From Halobacteriales archaeon QS_6_64_34 (lineage in GTDB: Archaea; Halobacteriota; Halobacteria; Halobacteriales; Haloarculaceae), in assembly GCA_003020925.1 (NCBI GenBank), contig PXRT01000013.1:92975-146469 (forward strand): a DNA stretch of 53,495 nucleotides. Reading direction: 5' to 3'. Every line of letters starts with the position of its first letter. Position 1 is the stretch's first letter. Positions 1 through 7,607 of this stretch are shown here, one piece after another. The notes under the pieces are model-generated. The model saw nothing but the letters and a program-made list of their open reading frames with translations, ran no database searches and was not told the DNA's origin. Both the position numbers and the translations under genes were made by a program.

Positions 1-98
1 CACAAGCCGACTTCGAGCGGGTGAGTCCCACCCGACGAGCCGGCGTGCAAGCCCCGCCCTCAACGAGCGCGTCAGTGCGAGTAGGGCGGGGTAGTTGA
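1..98 (+). mobile_element. Right end of an IS200/IS605-type TnpB element (partial)
   Basis: These bases look like the 3' end of an IS1341-type (TnpB-only) element whose body lies outside the window. A perfect 6-bp hairpin (arms 18-23 and 29-34) is followed by a perfect 9-bp stem (CCCCGCCCT at 52-60, AGGGCGGGG at 83-91) and then TAGTTGAC. From memory, haloarchaeal TnpB elements end this way, and the segment doubles as the scaffold of the guide (omega/re-) RNA. One frame is open from base 2 to a TAG at 92-94 and may be the last 30 codons of TnpB, but this short piece has no diagnostic residue. The element abuts a PemK-like coding sequence, so it seems to have inserted into or beside that gene. 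The exact boundary (about 94-100) is uncertain. Confidence 0.5.
18..91 (+). ncRNA. Probable 3' scaffold of a TnpB guide RNA (omegaRNA)
   Basis: Two consecutive perfect hairpins, 6 bp and then 9 bp with a 22-base loop, lie directly before the inferred element end. In TnpB systems the RNA overlaps the 3' end of tnpB, and the guide is the host sequence just beyond the right end, here the start of the PemK-like gene fragment. The role is inferred from structure and position only. Confidence 0.4.
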
Positions 99-382
99 CG
101 CTGGGGGAAGACAGCCAGCGGCCGTGGTTGATCGTCAGTAACGATTCGCATCCGTTCGGTGACAAACAGTTCGTTACGGTCGCTGTCTCGACGAAAAAGT
201 ACGAGGACTCGATCACACTGGAGCCGGATGTATGGTCAGTCGGCGGAGTACCGCAACAGTCGTTTGTCTCCCCGTTGGCGGTTCATTCGCCCCGTATCGA
301 AGACCTGGTTGCATGGCAGGGACGTGTCACAGACGAGTTCGTCAGGGATGTCGTTACCGCGCTGGAGACGTATCTGCGGTAG
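95..382 (+). pseudogene. PemK/MazF-family toxin-like protein, 5' truncated
   Basis: The 95-residue translation carries the conserved core of haloarchaeal PemK/MazF-like proteins: RPWLIVSND near the N-terminus, then a strand with TVAVSTKK, and a C-terminal helix ending ALETYLR. The usual opening of the family (a GDVVW-type strand and loop before RPW) is missing. The frame starts at a TTG immediately after the TAG that closes the preceding transposon-end frame, and no Shine-Dalgarno or TATA-like motif is visible. I read it as a toxin-family gene whose 5' end was separated by the TnpB element. MazF/PemK proteins are mRNA endoribonucleases in toxin-antitoxin pairs; no antitoxin partner is visible here. 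A functional protein using the TTG start is possible but unlikely. Confidence 0.55.
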
Positions 383-443
383 TTTGAAATGTACGCCCGG
401 AACACTAACGTCCGGCATCATCCTCGGCGGTGTGCCACGTCAG

Positions 444-576
444 CCGGCAAACCCTCGTGCCGGGCGGTCGCCCGTAGGGCGACGGATGCCGAGTCGGCGG
501 TAGCCGACGCAGCGAGCGACGCCTTGGGCGTCAATCGAGCGGGGTGCGACCGCCAGTCGGGCAGGTAACGCCTGCC
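444..576. other. Non-coding stretch with a chain of perfect hairpins
   Basis: The gap between the PemK fragment and the FAD enzyme holds no convincing gene, but it is densely palindromic. Perfect arms are 444-449/458-463, 467-473/477-483, 493-498/503-508, 518-523/527-532 and 560-565/571-576. A 9-bp arm at 463-471 also pairs perfectly with 546-554 and would enclose several of them. It could be a structured RNA, a second transposon end or a decayed repeat. I do not recognise a known RNA family. Bases 383-443 and 577-709 show nothing else apart from a C-run/G-run at about 617-630. Confidence 0.45.
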
Positions 577-709
577 AGTCAGATGTCCCGCGCCCGGGTT
601 CTCCGGACTGTCATCGTCCCCCAGGGGGGGCCTCGGCCGGGGATTAGAGGCACGCACTCGGTCTAGCGGCCGCCCGTATCTAAGGGTGGCGCTCGGAAAG
701 CGGCGCGAT

Positions 710-2065
710 TCAGATGGCGAAGTCGGCTTCGCGCAACTGGACGTAGCGGCCGTCGCGGTAGCCGAACTTCCCCCACTTGTATTTGACGACCAGTTCGAGT
801 CCGTGGACCCCACCGCGAAGCGCGGCGTCGGCCTTGATACCCCGTCGGTCCATCAGGCTGTTCGCCGTCTCGAACGCGCGGTCCCACTCGCGTGGCCCCC
901 AGTCCCGAACCAGGTCGGCGAAAGTGACGTTTCTGAGCACTTCGTCGCCGATGGCGGCCTGCCACTCACGGTTGTAACTCGCCAGGGACTCTTCGGCGGC
1001 GAGTCGCCCCGCAATCTTCCCCGTTCGGACGGCGACGTGGTCGCCGCCCTCGTGGAACGCCGAAGTGGCGCCCATCGCACCGCCGACGACGGCGATACCG
1101 GCGCGAGCGGGCGATTCGATGGGTCGCGTCGAGGAGATGGGGTAGGTCTCGGTCCCCTTCGCTTTTCCGCGCTCTTCGACGATTGGGAAATCGGCGAGGT
1201 CGTAGCCGGGGAACTGTCGTTCGAGGAGGCGCTCGATGTACTGGGCCCCGCGAGGGATGCCCTCGTCGTCCGCGCCCAGGAGCGCCCACTCGCCTTTCCC
1301 GTAGTCGTCGATGTCCAGTCCGATAGGCATCGTGAGCCCGATACGGGCCACGTTGTCGTCGTTCGGGAATATCCACGGGTAGGCGGTGTGGCCGGGCATT
1401 ATCCCCCACCAGAACTCGATGAACTCGGGGTCGAACAGCTCCTCGGGCATCCGGCGGTGTTCCTGGTAGGCGATGTGGTTCGCTTCGTTCGAGGGCATAA
1501 TCTCGCCCATCGTCCGGTCAAGTAAGAACTGGTCCAGTGTCGGCCCGGTGACGGTCCGCTGTGGGCCGTCGGCCAGCACGACGTAGTCGGTCTGTATGTT
1601 TTCGCCGTCGGCCAGTTCGAGGGTGTGTCGTGGCGACGCCGAAAGCGTGGTATCAACGCCCATAACGGAGACACCGACGCGGTAGTCGGCGCCGGCGTCT
1701 TCGGCCCGGCCCCGAAGCCAGTCGTCGAACCTCGCGCGGTGAAACGTAAAGCCGAAGCCGTCGTAGCTGGCGTCGATACCGGTCTCTGTCAGCGCAAGCT
1801 CCGAGTCCGGCCCGTAGAACTTCGCCCCCTCGAGTTCACTGAGGACGATGTCCTCGGGTATCTCGTCGGGCGCGTAGTCCATGATGTTGAGCCAGTAATC
1901 GAGCAGCCCGGCGGCGTCCGTCGAGTCCGGGCCCGGGCCCGGACGGTCGGCCCGGGGGACCCCCTTTTCCAGGACGACCGTGTCAGCGCCGCGACCGGCG
2001 GCCGCCTCGGCAGCCGACGACCCCGCCGGACCACCGCCGACGATGGCTACGTCTACGTCTTCCAT
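710..2065 (-). CDS. FAD-dependent oxidoreductase, geranylgeranyl reductase family
   Basis: A 451-residue flavoprotein. The N-terminus has the dinucleotide-binding turn VAIVGGGPAGSSAA (residues 7-20) followed by an acidic strand end VVLEKG. The C-terminal half has GIAVVGGAMGATSAFHEGG, the second FAD contact typical of geranylgeranyl reductase/DGGGPL reductase-like proteins. In archaea this superfamily saturates prenyl chains of ether lipids, menaquinone or carotenoids, but haloarchaea carry many paralogues and the substrate cannot be read from sequence. A second member of the superfamily lies elsewhere in the window. The gene stands alone; its start lies 49 bases from the stop of the small gene upstream on the same strand. 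Confidence 0.75.
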   Translation of the reverse strand: MEDVDVAIVGGGPAGSSAAEAAAGRGADTVVLEKGVPRADRPGPGPDSTDAAGLLDYWLNIMDYAPDEIPEDIVLSELEGAKFYGPDSELALTETGIDASYDGFGFTFHRARFDDWLRGRAEDAGADYRVGVSVMGVDTTLSASPRHTLELADGENIQTDYVVLADGPQRTVTGPTLDQFLLDRTMGEIMPSNEANHIAYQEHRRMPEELFDPEFIEFWWGIMPGHTAYPWIFPNDDNVARIGLTMPIGLDIDDYGKGEWALLGADDEGIPRGAQYIERLLERQFPGYDLADFPIVEERGKAKGTETYPISSTRPIESPARAGIAVVGGAMGATSAFHEGGDHVAVRTGKIAGRLAAEESLASYNREWQAAIGDEVLRNVTFADLVRDWGPREWDRAFETANSLMDRRGIKADAALRGGVHGLELVVKYKWGKFGYRDGRYVQLREADFAI

Positions 2066-2113
2066 ACGCGCTACGGTGCCCCCCGGCGGCTAAAACCTAT
2101 TGTCTCGGTTCGG

Positions 2114-2389
2114 TCAGGACGAGTTCCTGAGCGACGGCGCCGGCACGCTCTCCCGAACGTCGGGGTCGGCCTGGACCGACTGTCCGGCCGCCGCCAGCGT
2201 GTCGCTGTGTCGTTCGAGGGTATCGACGGCCTGTTGATACGCGGTGTCCTCCAGGGTCCGTTGCGGCCGGGGCTCCTCGGCGAGGGCCCGGGCTCGCCGG
2301 ACCCGCTCGAGTGCCTCCGCCCCGTCCGAACCGTTTTTGGCCCACCGAGAGACACCACAGATATGCCCGACATCGTCGTCCGCCGTCAC
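2114..2389 (-). CDS. Small hypothetical haloarchaeal protein, start uncertain
   Basis: The reading frame uses almost exclusively G or C in third positions, which supports coding. The product is a short, highly charged, probably alpha-helical protein (ALERVRRARALAEE, then a second helix with AVDTLERHSDTLAA) ending SLRNSS. There is no ATG. The only usable start is a GTG at 2389, which would overlap the first 27 bases of the divergent D-2-hydroxyacid dehydrogenase and its promoter. The true start may lie further downstream at a non-standard codon, or the gene may be 5' decayed. I do not recognise a family and suggest no function. Confidence 0.4.
   Translation of the reverse strand: MTADDDVGHICGVSRWAKNGSDGAEALERVRRARALAEEPRPQRTLEDTAYQQAVDTLERHSDTLAAAGQSVQADPDVRESVPAPSLRNSS
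2331..2340 (+). promoter_or_regulatory. TATA-like box for the D-2-hydroxyacid dehydrogenase
   Basis: CCGTTTTTGG is centred about 27 bases before the ATG at 2363, the spacing expected for a leaderless haloarchaeal transcript starting at the ATG itself. Confidence 0.4.
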
Positions 2390-3316
2390 AGCGTCCACGG
2401 AATGGCCGTCGACCAGTACGCGTCGGCCCTGCGCGAACGCCTCCCCGACCACGAGGTCGCAGTGGCGCGAACACCGGCCGGCGAGCGGGACCTCGTCGCC
2501 GACGCGACGGTTCTTACGGGCACCAATATAGACCAGTCGCTCCTGGAACGGGCGGGGTCGCTGCGGCTGTTCGCCAGCAGCTACGCCGGCTACGACCACC
2601 TCCCGCTTGACGCGCTGGCCGAGCGCGGCGTCACCCTGACGAGTGCCGCCGGCGTCCACGGCCCGAACGTCGCCGAGTACGTCGTCGGCGCGTGGCTCTC
2701 GCAGGCCCGGGGGTTCCTGCGGGCGCGGCGCCAGCAGCGCGATGGGGTCTGGCAGGCGTTCCAGGCGGACGATTTCGCCGGCAGCCGTGTCTGTGTCGTC
2801 GGCCTGGGCGCCATCGGCGAGGCCATCGTCGCCCGACTTTCGGGGTTCGACGTCGAAACCGTCGCCGTGCGACACTCCCCCGAGAAGGGCGCGGCCACGG
2901 ACGAGGTGTACGGCTACGACGAGATGCACGAGGCGGTGGCCAACGCGAGCTACGTCGCGCTGGCCTGCCCGCTGACCGAGGAGACGCGCGGGCTGGTCGA
3001 CCGGACGCTGCTCCGGACGATACGTCCCGACGGCGTCCTCGTGAACGTCGCTCGCGGTCCGGTGGTCGATACCGACGCGCTGGTCGATGCCCTGGGGCGC
3101 AACTACCTCGGCGGCGCCGTCCTGGACGTGACCGACCCGGAACCGCTCCCGGGCGACCATCCGCTGTGGGATTTCGAGAACGTCCTGCTCACCCCACACA
3201 ACGCCGGCCACACGCCGGAATACTACGAGCGACTGGCCGACATCGTCGCCGAGAACGTCCGTCGGGCCGAAGAGAGCGGTTCGTGGGACGGGCTGCGAAA
3301 TCAGGTCGACCTCTAG
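2363..3316 (+). CDS. D-2-hydroxyacid dehydrogenase (NAD-dependent)
   Basis: A 317-residue member of the D-isomer-specific 2-hydroxyacid dehydrogenase family, cytosolic, reducing 2-oxo acids with NAD(P)H. The nucleotide-binding turn VVGLGAIGEA is near residue 150. The catalytic residues are the Arg in VNVARGPVVD, the Glu in DPEPLPGDHPLW and the His in LLTPHNAG. The frame stays open far upstream, but the ATG at 2363 gives the expected family N-terminus and sits at leaderless spacing from a T-rich box. Substrate (phosphoglycerate, glyoxylate, lactate or other) is unresolved; the length lacks the extra domains of SerA. Confidence 0.85.
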   Translation: MPDIVVRRHSVHGMAVDQYASALRERLPDHEVAVARTPAGERDLVADATVLTGTNIDQSLLERAGSLRLFASSYAGYDHLPLDALAERGVTLTSAAGVHGPNVAEYVVGAWLSQARGFLRARRQQRDGVWQAFQADDFAGSRVCVVGLGAIGEAIVARLSGFDVETVAVRHSPEKGAATDEVYGYDEMHEAVANASYVALACPLTEETRGLVDRTLLRTIRPDGVLVNVARGPVVDTDALVDALGRNYLGGAVLDVTDPEPLPGDHPLWDFENVLLTPHNAGHTPEYYERLADIVAENVRRAEESGSWDGLRNQVDL

Positions 3317-3444
3317 TCCGGCGGCGACTCGCCTGGTAGCCGTCCCCGCATAGCGCGAGATAGATGTGCGAGCCGGCGAAGACGACGATGCGTCATCGAG
3401 ACGGTGACAGCCGCTATCTGGACGGCGGTGTCGCGGGAGACCAT
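3313..3444 (-). pseudogene. Possible frameshifted small membrane protein
   Basis: A 43-codon frame begins MVSRDTAVQIAAVTV, like the start of a small membrane protein, but turns into an Arg-rich tail. A neighbouring frame of the same stretch reads RIVVFAGSHIYLALCGDGY, a clean hydrophobic continuation. A single-base indel near 3393-3400 would join them into one transmembrane protein. This is either a decayed gene or a chance pattern; I know no family for it. Confidence 0.2.
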
Positions 3445-3484
3445 AGCCGACCTGCTCGCGAAGCCGAGAAAATAGCGTCGGTGG

Positions 3485-4522
3485 CTACAGATAGCCGCGC
3501 TGGGCCAGCAGTTCGCCGTTGAGGATGCTCGCGCCCGCCGCGCCCCGCATCGTGTTGTGGGCGAGGCAGTTGAACTGGACGCCGTCAGTCGTCTCGCGGA
3601 ACCCGCCGACGGCGACGCCCATGCCGCCTTCGGTGTTCCGGTCGAGGCGGGGCTGGGGCCGGTCCGGTTCCTCGAAGACGTTGATGAGCCGTTCGGGCGA
3701 GGAGTGGAGGTCGACGCCGGTGACCGCTTCCATCGCCTCGGCGGCCTCCTCGGGGGTGACGTGGTCGGCCGTGTCGGCCCAGACGTTCTCCAGGTGACCG
3801 TCGAGGGTGGGGATGCGGTTACACGAGGCGGCGACGTCCATGTCGTGCAGCTCGACCTCGGCGCCGTCGAAGGAGCCGAGCAGTTTCCGGGACTCGGTCT
3901 CCATCTTCCGTTCCTCGCCGCCGATGTGCGGGATGGCGTTGTCGATAATCTCCATCGAGGAGACGCCGTTGTACCCCGCGCCGGAGACGGCCTGCAGCGT
4001 CGAGACGCGGACGTCGGTCAGCCCGAACGCGCGGTCGAGTGCCTCCAGTGCCGGCACCATCGTAATCGTCGAGCAGTTCGGGTTCTTCAGCAGGGCGCCG
4101 TCCCAGCCACGCTTGTCACGCTGGACCTCGATGAGGTCGACGTGGTCGGCGTTGACCTCCGGGATGGTGAGGGGGACGTCGGCGTCCATCCGGCCGTTCG
4201 AGGAGTTCGAGGAGACGACATAGCCCGCCTCACAGAACTCGGGTTCGACCTGTTCGCCGACGCCGGAGGGGAGCGAGGAGAAGATGAGGTCCACGTCGTC
4301 GGGGACGGCCTCGGGCGTCGTCGCGCCGACCTGGATTTCCGCGACGTCTTCGGGGATGGGCGCGTCGACGCGCCACTTGGCGGCTTTGCGATACGGCTTC
4401 CCGGCGCTGGATTCGCTCGCGGTGAGTGCGGCGATTTCGAACTTCGGGTGCGGGTCGAGTAGCTGGATGAGTCGCTGTCCGACTGCCCCTGTGGCGCCGA
4501 GGACGCCTACGCGTACAGACAT
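3485..4522 (-). CDS. asd: Aspartate-semialdehyde dehydrogenase
   Basis: A 345-residue enzyme that reduces aspartyl phosphate to aspartate semialdehyde with NADPH, the branch point to lysine, threonine and methionine. It starts MSVRVGVLGATGAVGQ, a Rossmann turn at the very N-terminus. The active-site cysteine is in NPNCSTI and the catalytic histidine in RIPTLDGH. Length and motifs fit the archaeal/fungal-type Asd. The frame extends upstream, but the extension has no homologous look, and the Rossmann start fixes the ATG at 4522. No other aspartate-pathway gene is adjacent. Confidence 0.92.
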   Translation of the reverse strand: MSVRVGVLGATGAVGQRLIQLLDPHPKFEIAALTASESSAGKPYRKAAKWRVDAPIPEDVAEIQVGATTPEAVPDDVDLIFSSLPSGVGEQVEPEFCEAGYVVSSNSSNGRMDADVPLTIPEVNADHVDLIEVQRDKRGWDGALLKNPNCSTITMVPALEALDRAFGLTDVRVSTLQAVSGAGYNGVSSMEIIDNAIPHIGGEERKMETESRKLLGSFDGAEVELHDMDVAASCNRIPTLDGHLENVWADTADHVTPEEAAEAMEAVTGVDLHSSPERLINVFEEPDRPQPRLDRNTEGGMGVAVGGFRETTDGVQFNCLAHNTMRGAAGASILNGELLAQRGYL

Positions 4523-4596
4523 AGCGTTGCGTCTGCTTCCGGCACTCAAAACCGTTTGGGTATTGTCCCGCGTTGGCACGGTAGCGGCCCGGTCCG

Positions 4597-5034
4597 TTAC
4601 GCCGCTGCTTCGGTATCCTCGAAGACCCACTGAATCACGCGGGCCTCGACGACATCGCGCTCGTCGACGTAGGGGTCCTCGCGGTTGTCGAGCACCGCTT
4701 TGGCGTCGGCCCGCATCTCGGCCTCGAGGTCGGAGTGGTCCGGTTCGTCCCGGATGTCGTTGAGCAGGGCCTCGAAGTCCGACCGCAGGTCGAAGGAGGC
4801 CCGGGCGACGTTACACCGGGAGAGCGGGCTCATCCCCGTCTCGAGGACGAGGTCCCGCACCGTTTCCCAGTCGGAGTCACAGAAGTAGATAGACACCTCG
4901 CCGACGATGTCCCGCCAGGCGATGGCCTCGGAGTGCTTGAGCAGGGGGACCGCCCGTGGGGGCAGGTCCAGCCGGCTGCTGATGTCGGGGTCCCCACAGA
5001 GGCAACACGCCTTCTCCGTCTTGCCGGTGTACAT
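4597..5034 (-). CDS. Conserved haloarchaeal protein with Cys clusters
   Basis: A 145-residue acidic protein. The N-terminus holds KACCLCGDPD, followed about 40 residues later by YFCDSDW and then SRCNVA, so a metal site is likely. The C-terminal half is helical and rich in Asp/Glu. I recognise it as a haloarchaea-restricted uncharacterised protein but cannot name a function. The ATG at 5034 puts the first Cys pair close to the start, as in small zinc proteins; upstream in-frame sequence looks like intergenic DNA. It lies 74 bases upstream of asd on the same strand, possibly co-transcribed. Confidence 0.65.
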   Translation of the reverse strand: MYTGKTEKACCLCGDPDISSRLDLPPRAVPLLKHSEAIAWRDIVGEVSIYFCDSDWETVRDLVLETGMSPLSRCNVARASFDLRSDFEALLNDIRDEPDHSDLEAEMRADAKAVLDNREDPYVDERDVVEARVIQWVFEDTEAAA

Positions 5035-5130
5035 ACCGGGTAGTTGGATTGGACGGATTTGGGTGCTTGGGTTCTCTATAGATACGTCAGCGTGTCCTCG
5101 AATCGATGCAGACCGGAGTAGCAGTGCCAA

Positions 5131-5512
5131 CAGCCAGAAAGCCCCCGACCGCTCGACTACTGCGACTCGCTGCGCGCTTCACTCACCCCGTTCGTTGCAG
5201 TGCTTGCTTCGCCTCGTACGTCGAGCGGTCGGCCCCTTTCAGTCCCGCCCATGGCGGTTGATTAATCAGTGCGGGTGGGACTGAAAGGGGCGTTGTCGGC
5301 GCTGTGCGCCGACTGCTCGGGAGAGCGAGGCTCTCCCGGTGGCTGGCTTCGGAAAGGCGGGCGACGTAAGCACCGCAGGCCGAAGGCCGAGGAGCGCAGC
5401 GAGCCCCCCGACCGAAGCCAGTCGGGGCTTTCTGGCTCTCTTCCGCGTTTTCTACTAAACTAAACACTACCGCCCGCCTTCGTCTAGCGGGCAGCCCCTT
5501 TCATTCCCACCC
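5131..5512. repeat. Composite palindromic repeat island
   Basis: No gene is visible between the zinc protein and tyrS; the space is filled by nested inverted repeats. The block at 5131-5195 recurs almost exactly at 53431-53495. CCGACCGCTCGAC at about 5145-5157 pairs perfectly with GTCGAGCGGTCGG at 5220-5232. A 19-base arm at 5232-5250 pairs with 5273-5291 (one mismatch), and a third, diverged copy of that arm lies at 5494-5512. The right part (about 5414-5458) shares the CTTTCTGGCTCTCTTCCGCG motif with the repeat near 27.1 kb. I interpret it as one or more decayed non-autonomous elements of a dispersed repeat family. Confidence 0.6.
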
Positions 5513-5611
5513 CTGTCGGCTGGTGAGCCAAGCTATGCGGGGGGCTTTCAGACTGTTGGCAGTGGTAGCGTCGTCTGCGGCATCGGTCTACCAACACACG
5601 GAGACAGGAAC

Positions 5612-5620
5612 GTTTTACTC
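5612..5620 (+). promoter_or_regulatory. TATA-like box for tyrS
   Basis: GTTTTACTC is centred about 27 bases upstream of the tyrS ATG at 5643, consistent with a leaderless transcript and supporting that start over upstream in-frame codons. Confidence 0.4.
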
Positions 5621-5642
5621 CCGTGAGCGGGGACCGGACAGT

Positions 5643-6680
5643 ATGGATACGGCCGAGCGAGTCGACCTCGTGAGCAGACATACACAGGAGGTCGTCACCG
5701 AGGAGGAACTCGCGGAACTGTTCGAGGCCGGCGAGCCGACGGCGTACATCGGCTACGCGCCCACCGGCGAGATGCACATCGGCCATTTCACGACGATGCG
5801 CAAGCTCGCCGACTTCCTGCGGGCCGGCATCGAAGTGACGGTACTCATCGCTGACCTCCACGCCCACTTAGACGACAACAAGAGCCCCTTCGACCTGCTT
5901 GATGCCCGCTCGGCGTACTACGAGACCGCAATCGAGGGGATGATAGACGCCGCCGGCGCCGACCCCGACGACGTCGAGTTCGTGCGGGGCACCGATTTCC
6001 AGCTAAACGAGGAGTACACCCTGGAGATGTACCGCATGGCCGCCGAGACGACAATCTCGCGGACGCAACGCGCCGCGAGCGAGGTGGTCCGTGAATCGGA
6101 GAGCCCCAATCTCGGCGGACTCATCTACCCGCTGATGCAGACCCTGGACGTGAAGGCTCTCGACGCCGACATCGCCTACGGCGGCGTCGACCAGCGGGGC
6201 ATCTACATGCTCTCCAGGGAGGTCCTGCCCGACCACGGCGGCGACTCGCCGGTCTGTGTGTTCGCACCGCTGCTGTCGGGCCTGTCCGGCGGGAAGATGA
6301 GCGCCTCCGACGCGGGCTCGAAGGTGAACCTCACCGACTCGCCGGCGGCAGTCGAGGAGAAAATCGGCGGGGCCTACTGCCCGGCCGGCGAGGTCGAGGG
6401 CAACGGCGTCCTCGAATACCTCGACCACCTCGTCTTTCCGGTCCTCGCGGTCGACGACGAGCCCTTCGTCGTTCCCCGGCCCGAAGAGTACGGCGGCGAC
6501 CTGACCTACGACAGCTACGACGAGGTCGAGGCGGACTTCGTCTCCGGTGAACTCCACCCGGCCGACCTCAAGCCCGCCGTCGCCGGCGCGATTTCGTCGG
6601 TCATCGACCCCGTGCGAACGCGGCTGAACGACGAGCCCGAACTGCTGGCCGAAGCCTACCCCGACAAGTACGGAGAGTGA
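5643..6680 (+). CDS. tyrS: Tyrosine--tRNA ligase
   Basis: A 345-residue class I aminoacyl-tRNA synthetase of the archaeal/eukaryal type that charges tRNA-Tyr. The HIGH signature (EMHIGHF) is at residues 45-48 and the KMSKS-type loop reads KMSAS near residue 218, following a GGVDQRGIYM segment typical of TyrRS. The length is close to other archaeal TyrRS and far below the haloarchaeal TrpRS. Upstream in-frame sequence runs into the repeat island, so the ATG after the TATA-like box is preferred. It is monocistronic here, with nth following on the same strand. Confidence 0.9.
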   Translation: MDTAERVDLVSRHTQEVVTEEELAELFEAGEPTAYIGYAPTGEMHIGHFTTMRKLADFLRAGIEVTVLIADLHAHLDDNKSPFDLLDARSAYYETAIEGMIDAAGADPDDVEFVRGTDFQLNEEYTLEMYRMAAETTISRTQRAASEVVRESESPNLGGLIYPLMQTLDVKALDADIAYGGVDQRGIYMLSREVLPDHGGDSPVCVFAPLLSGLSGGKMSASDAGSKVNLTDSPAAVEEKIGGAYCPAGEVEGNGVLEYLDHLVFPVLAVDDEPFVVPRPEEYGGDLTYDSYDEVEADFVSGELHPADLKPAVAGAISSVIDPVRTRLNDEPELLAEAYPDKYGE

Positions 6681-6702
6681 ACACGGAGCGTGTCGGAATA
6701 GT

Positions 6703-6759
6703 GATTCGTGTAGCGATTTACCGGGACGCGCCGACCCCGGGGTCGGTGCTATCCGGAAA
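6703..6759 (+). repeat. 57-bp palindromic element, copy 1
   Basis: This segment, just after tyrS, matches 25861-25917 at about 45 of 57 positions. Its core is the palindrome GCCGACCCCGGGGTCGG(T) at 6730-6747, flanked by TACCGG on the left and TATCCGGA on the right, so the symmetry extends over about 40 bases. It may be a protein-binding site, a transcription-end hairpin or a short mobile palindrome. Confidence 0.55.
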
Positions 6760-6825
6760 TAATCTACCGGCGACCTACCTCGGCCGAAACGATAACCCAA
6801 AGTCGCGGGACCAACTGGAAACGGT

Positions 6826-7509
6826 ATGGGAACACCGCTTTCGGGTCGCGAGGCACAGGCCGAGGCAGTCGTCGGCCGGCTCCACGAGGAGTACCCCGAC
6901 TCTACTATCTCGCTGAACTACGCGAACCGGCTCGAGTTGCTGGTCGCCGTCGTCCTCTCCGCACAGTGTACCGACGAGCGGGTCAACGACGTGACGGCAG
7001 AGCTGTTCGAGAAATACCGGACCCCCGAGGACTACGCCGAGGCGGGCGAGGAGCAACTCGCCGAGGACATCTACGGCATCACCTTCCACAACAACAAGGG
7101 CGGCTACCTGAAGGGTATCGGCGAGAAAATCGTCGACGAACACGGCGGCGAGGTACCCGACGAGATGTCCGACCTGACCGACCTGCCCGGCGTGGGGCGC
7201 AAGACCGCAAACGTCGTGCTCCAGCACGGCCACGACATCGTCGAGGGCATCGTCGTCGACACGCACGTCCAGCGGCTCTCGCGGCGGCTTGGCCTGACCG
7301 AGGAAGACCGACCCGAAGCAATCGAGCAGGACCTGCTCGACATCGTCCCCGAGAGCGAGTGGCAGCAGTTCACCCACCTGCTCATTGACCACGGCCGGGC
7401 TGTCTGTGGCGCGCGCTCGGCCGACTGTGAGGCGTGTACGCTGGCCGATATCTGTCCCGCTGAGAAAGGGGACAGCGACGTCGACCTCGCGTCGGGCGAG
7501 CCCTGGTAG
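6826..7509 (+). CDS. nth: Endonuclease III (DNA glycosylase/AP lyase)
   Basis: A 227-residue base-excision repair enzyme that removes oxidised pyrimidines and cuts at the abasic site. The helix-hairpin-helix carries LPGVGRKTANVV with catalytic Lys126, and Asp145 lies in VVDTHV. The C-terminal 4Fe-4S loop is complete: Cys194-x6-Cys201-x2-Cys204-x5-Cys210. Length and motifs are standard for Nth. The start MGTPLSGREAQAE is the natural ATG, without an obvious ribosome-binding site. Confidence 0.93.
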   Translation: MGTPLSGREAQAEAVVGRLHEEYPDSTISLNYANRLELLVAVVLSAQCTDERVNDVTAELFEKYRTPEDYAEAGEEQLAEDIYGITFHNNKGGYLKGIGEKIVDEHGGEVPDEMSDLTDLPGVGRKTANVVLQHGHDIVEGIVVDTHVQRLSRRLGLTEEDRPEAIEQDLLDIVPESEWQQFTHLLIDHGRAVCGARSADCEACTLADICPAEKGDSDVDLASGEPW

Positions 7510-7607
7510 CTACGCCTCGCTCCCGGGCGACTTTCTCGGTGACGCTGCCGAGCAGGTAACACTACAGCGGCGAGACACGTCAACCTATCCGATTTTTGAC
7601 CTTACAG

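Noticed and set aside
1..382. Complete toxin-antitoxin system
   Set aside because: Only part of a PemK-like protein and no antitoxin is present; the region is better read as a disrupted gene.
444..576. SRP RNA or RNase P RNA
   Set aside because: The hairpin chain lacks the conserved SRP helix 8 and RNase P core motifs I know for haloarchaea.
3557..4462. Long plus-strand open frame opposite asd
   Set aside because: It is antisense to the unmistakable aspartate-semialdehyde dehydrogenase; high GC removes stops from the opposite strand, and its product has no motif.
5131..5512. CRISPR array
   Set aside because: Repeats are few, inverted, of unequal length and spacing; no spacers or cas genes.
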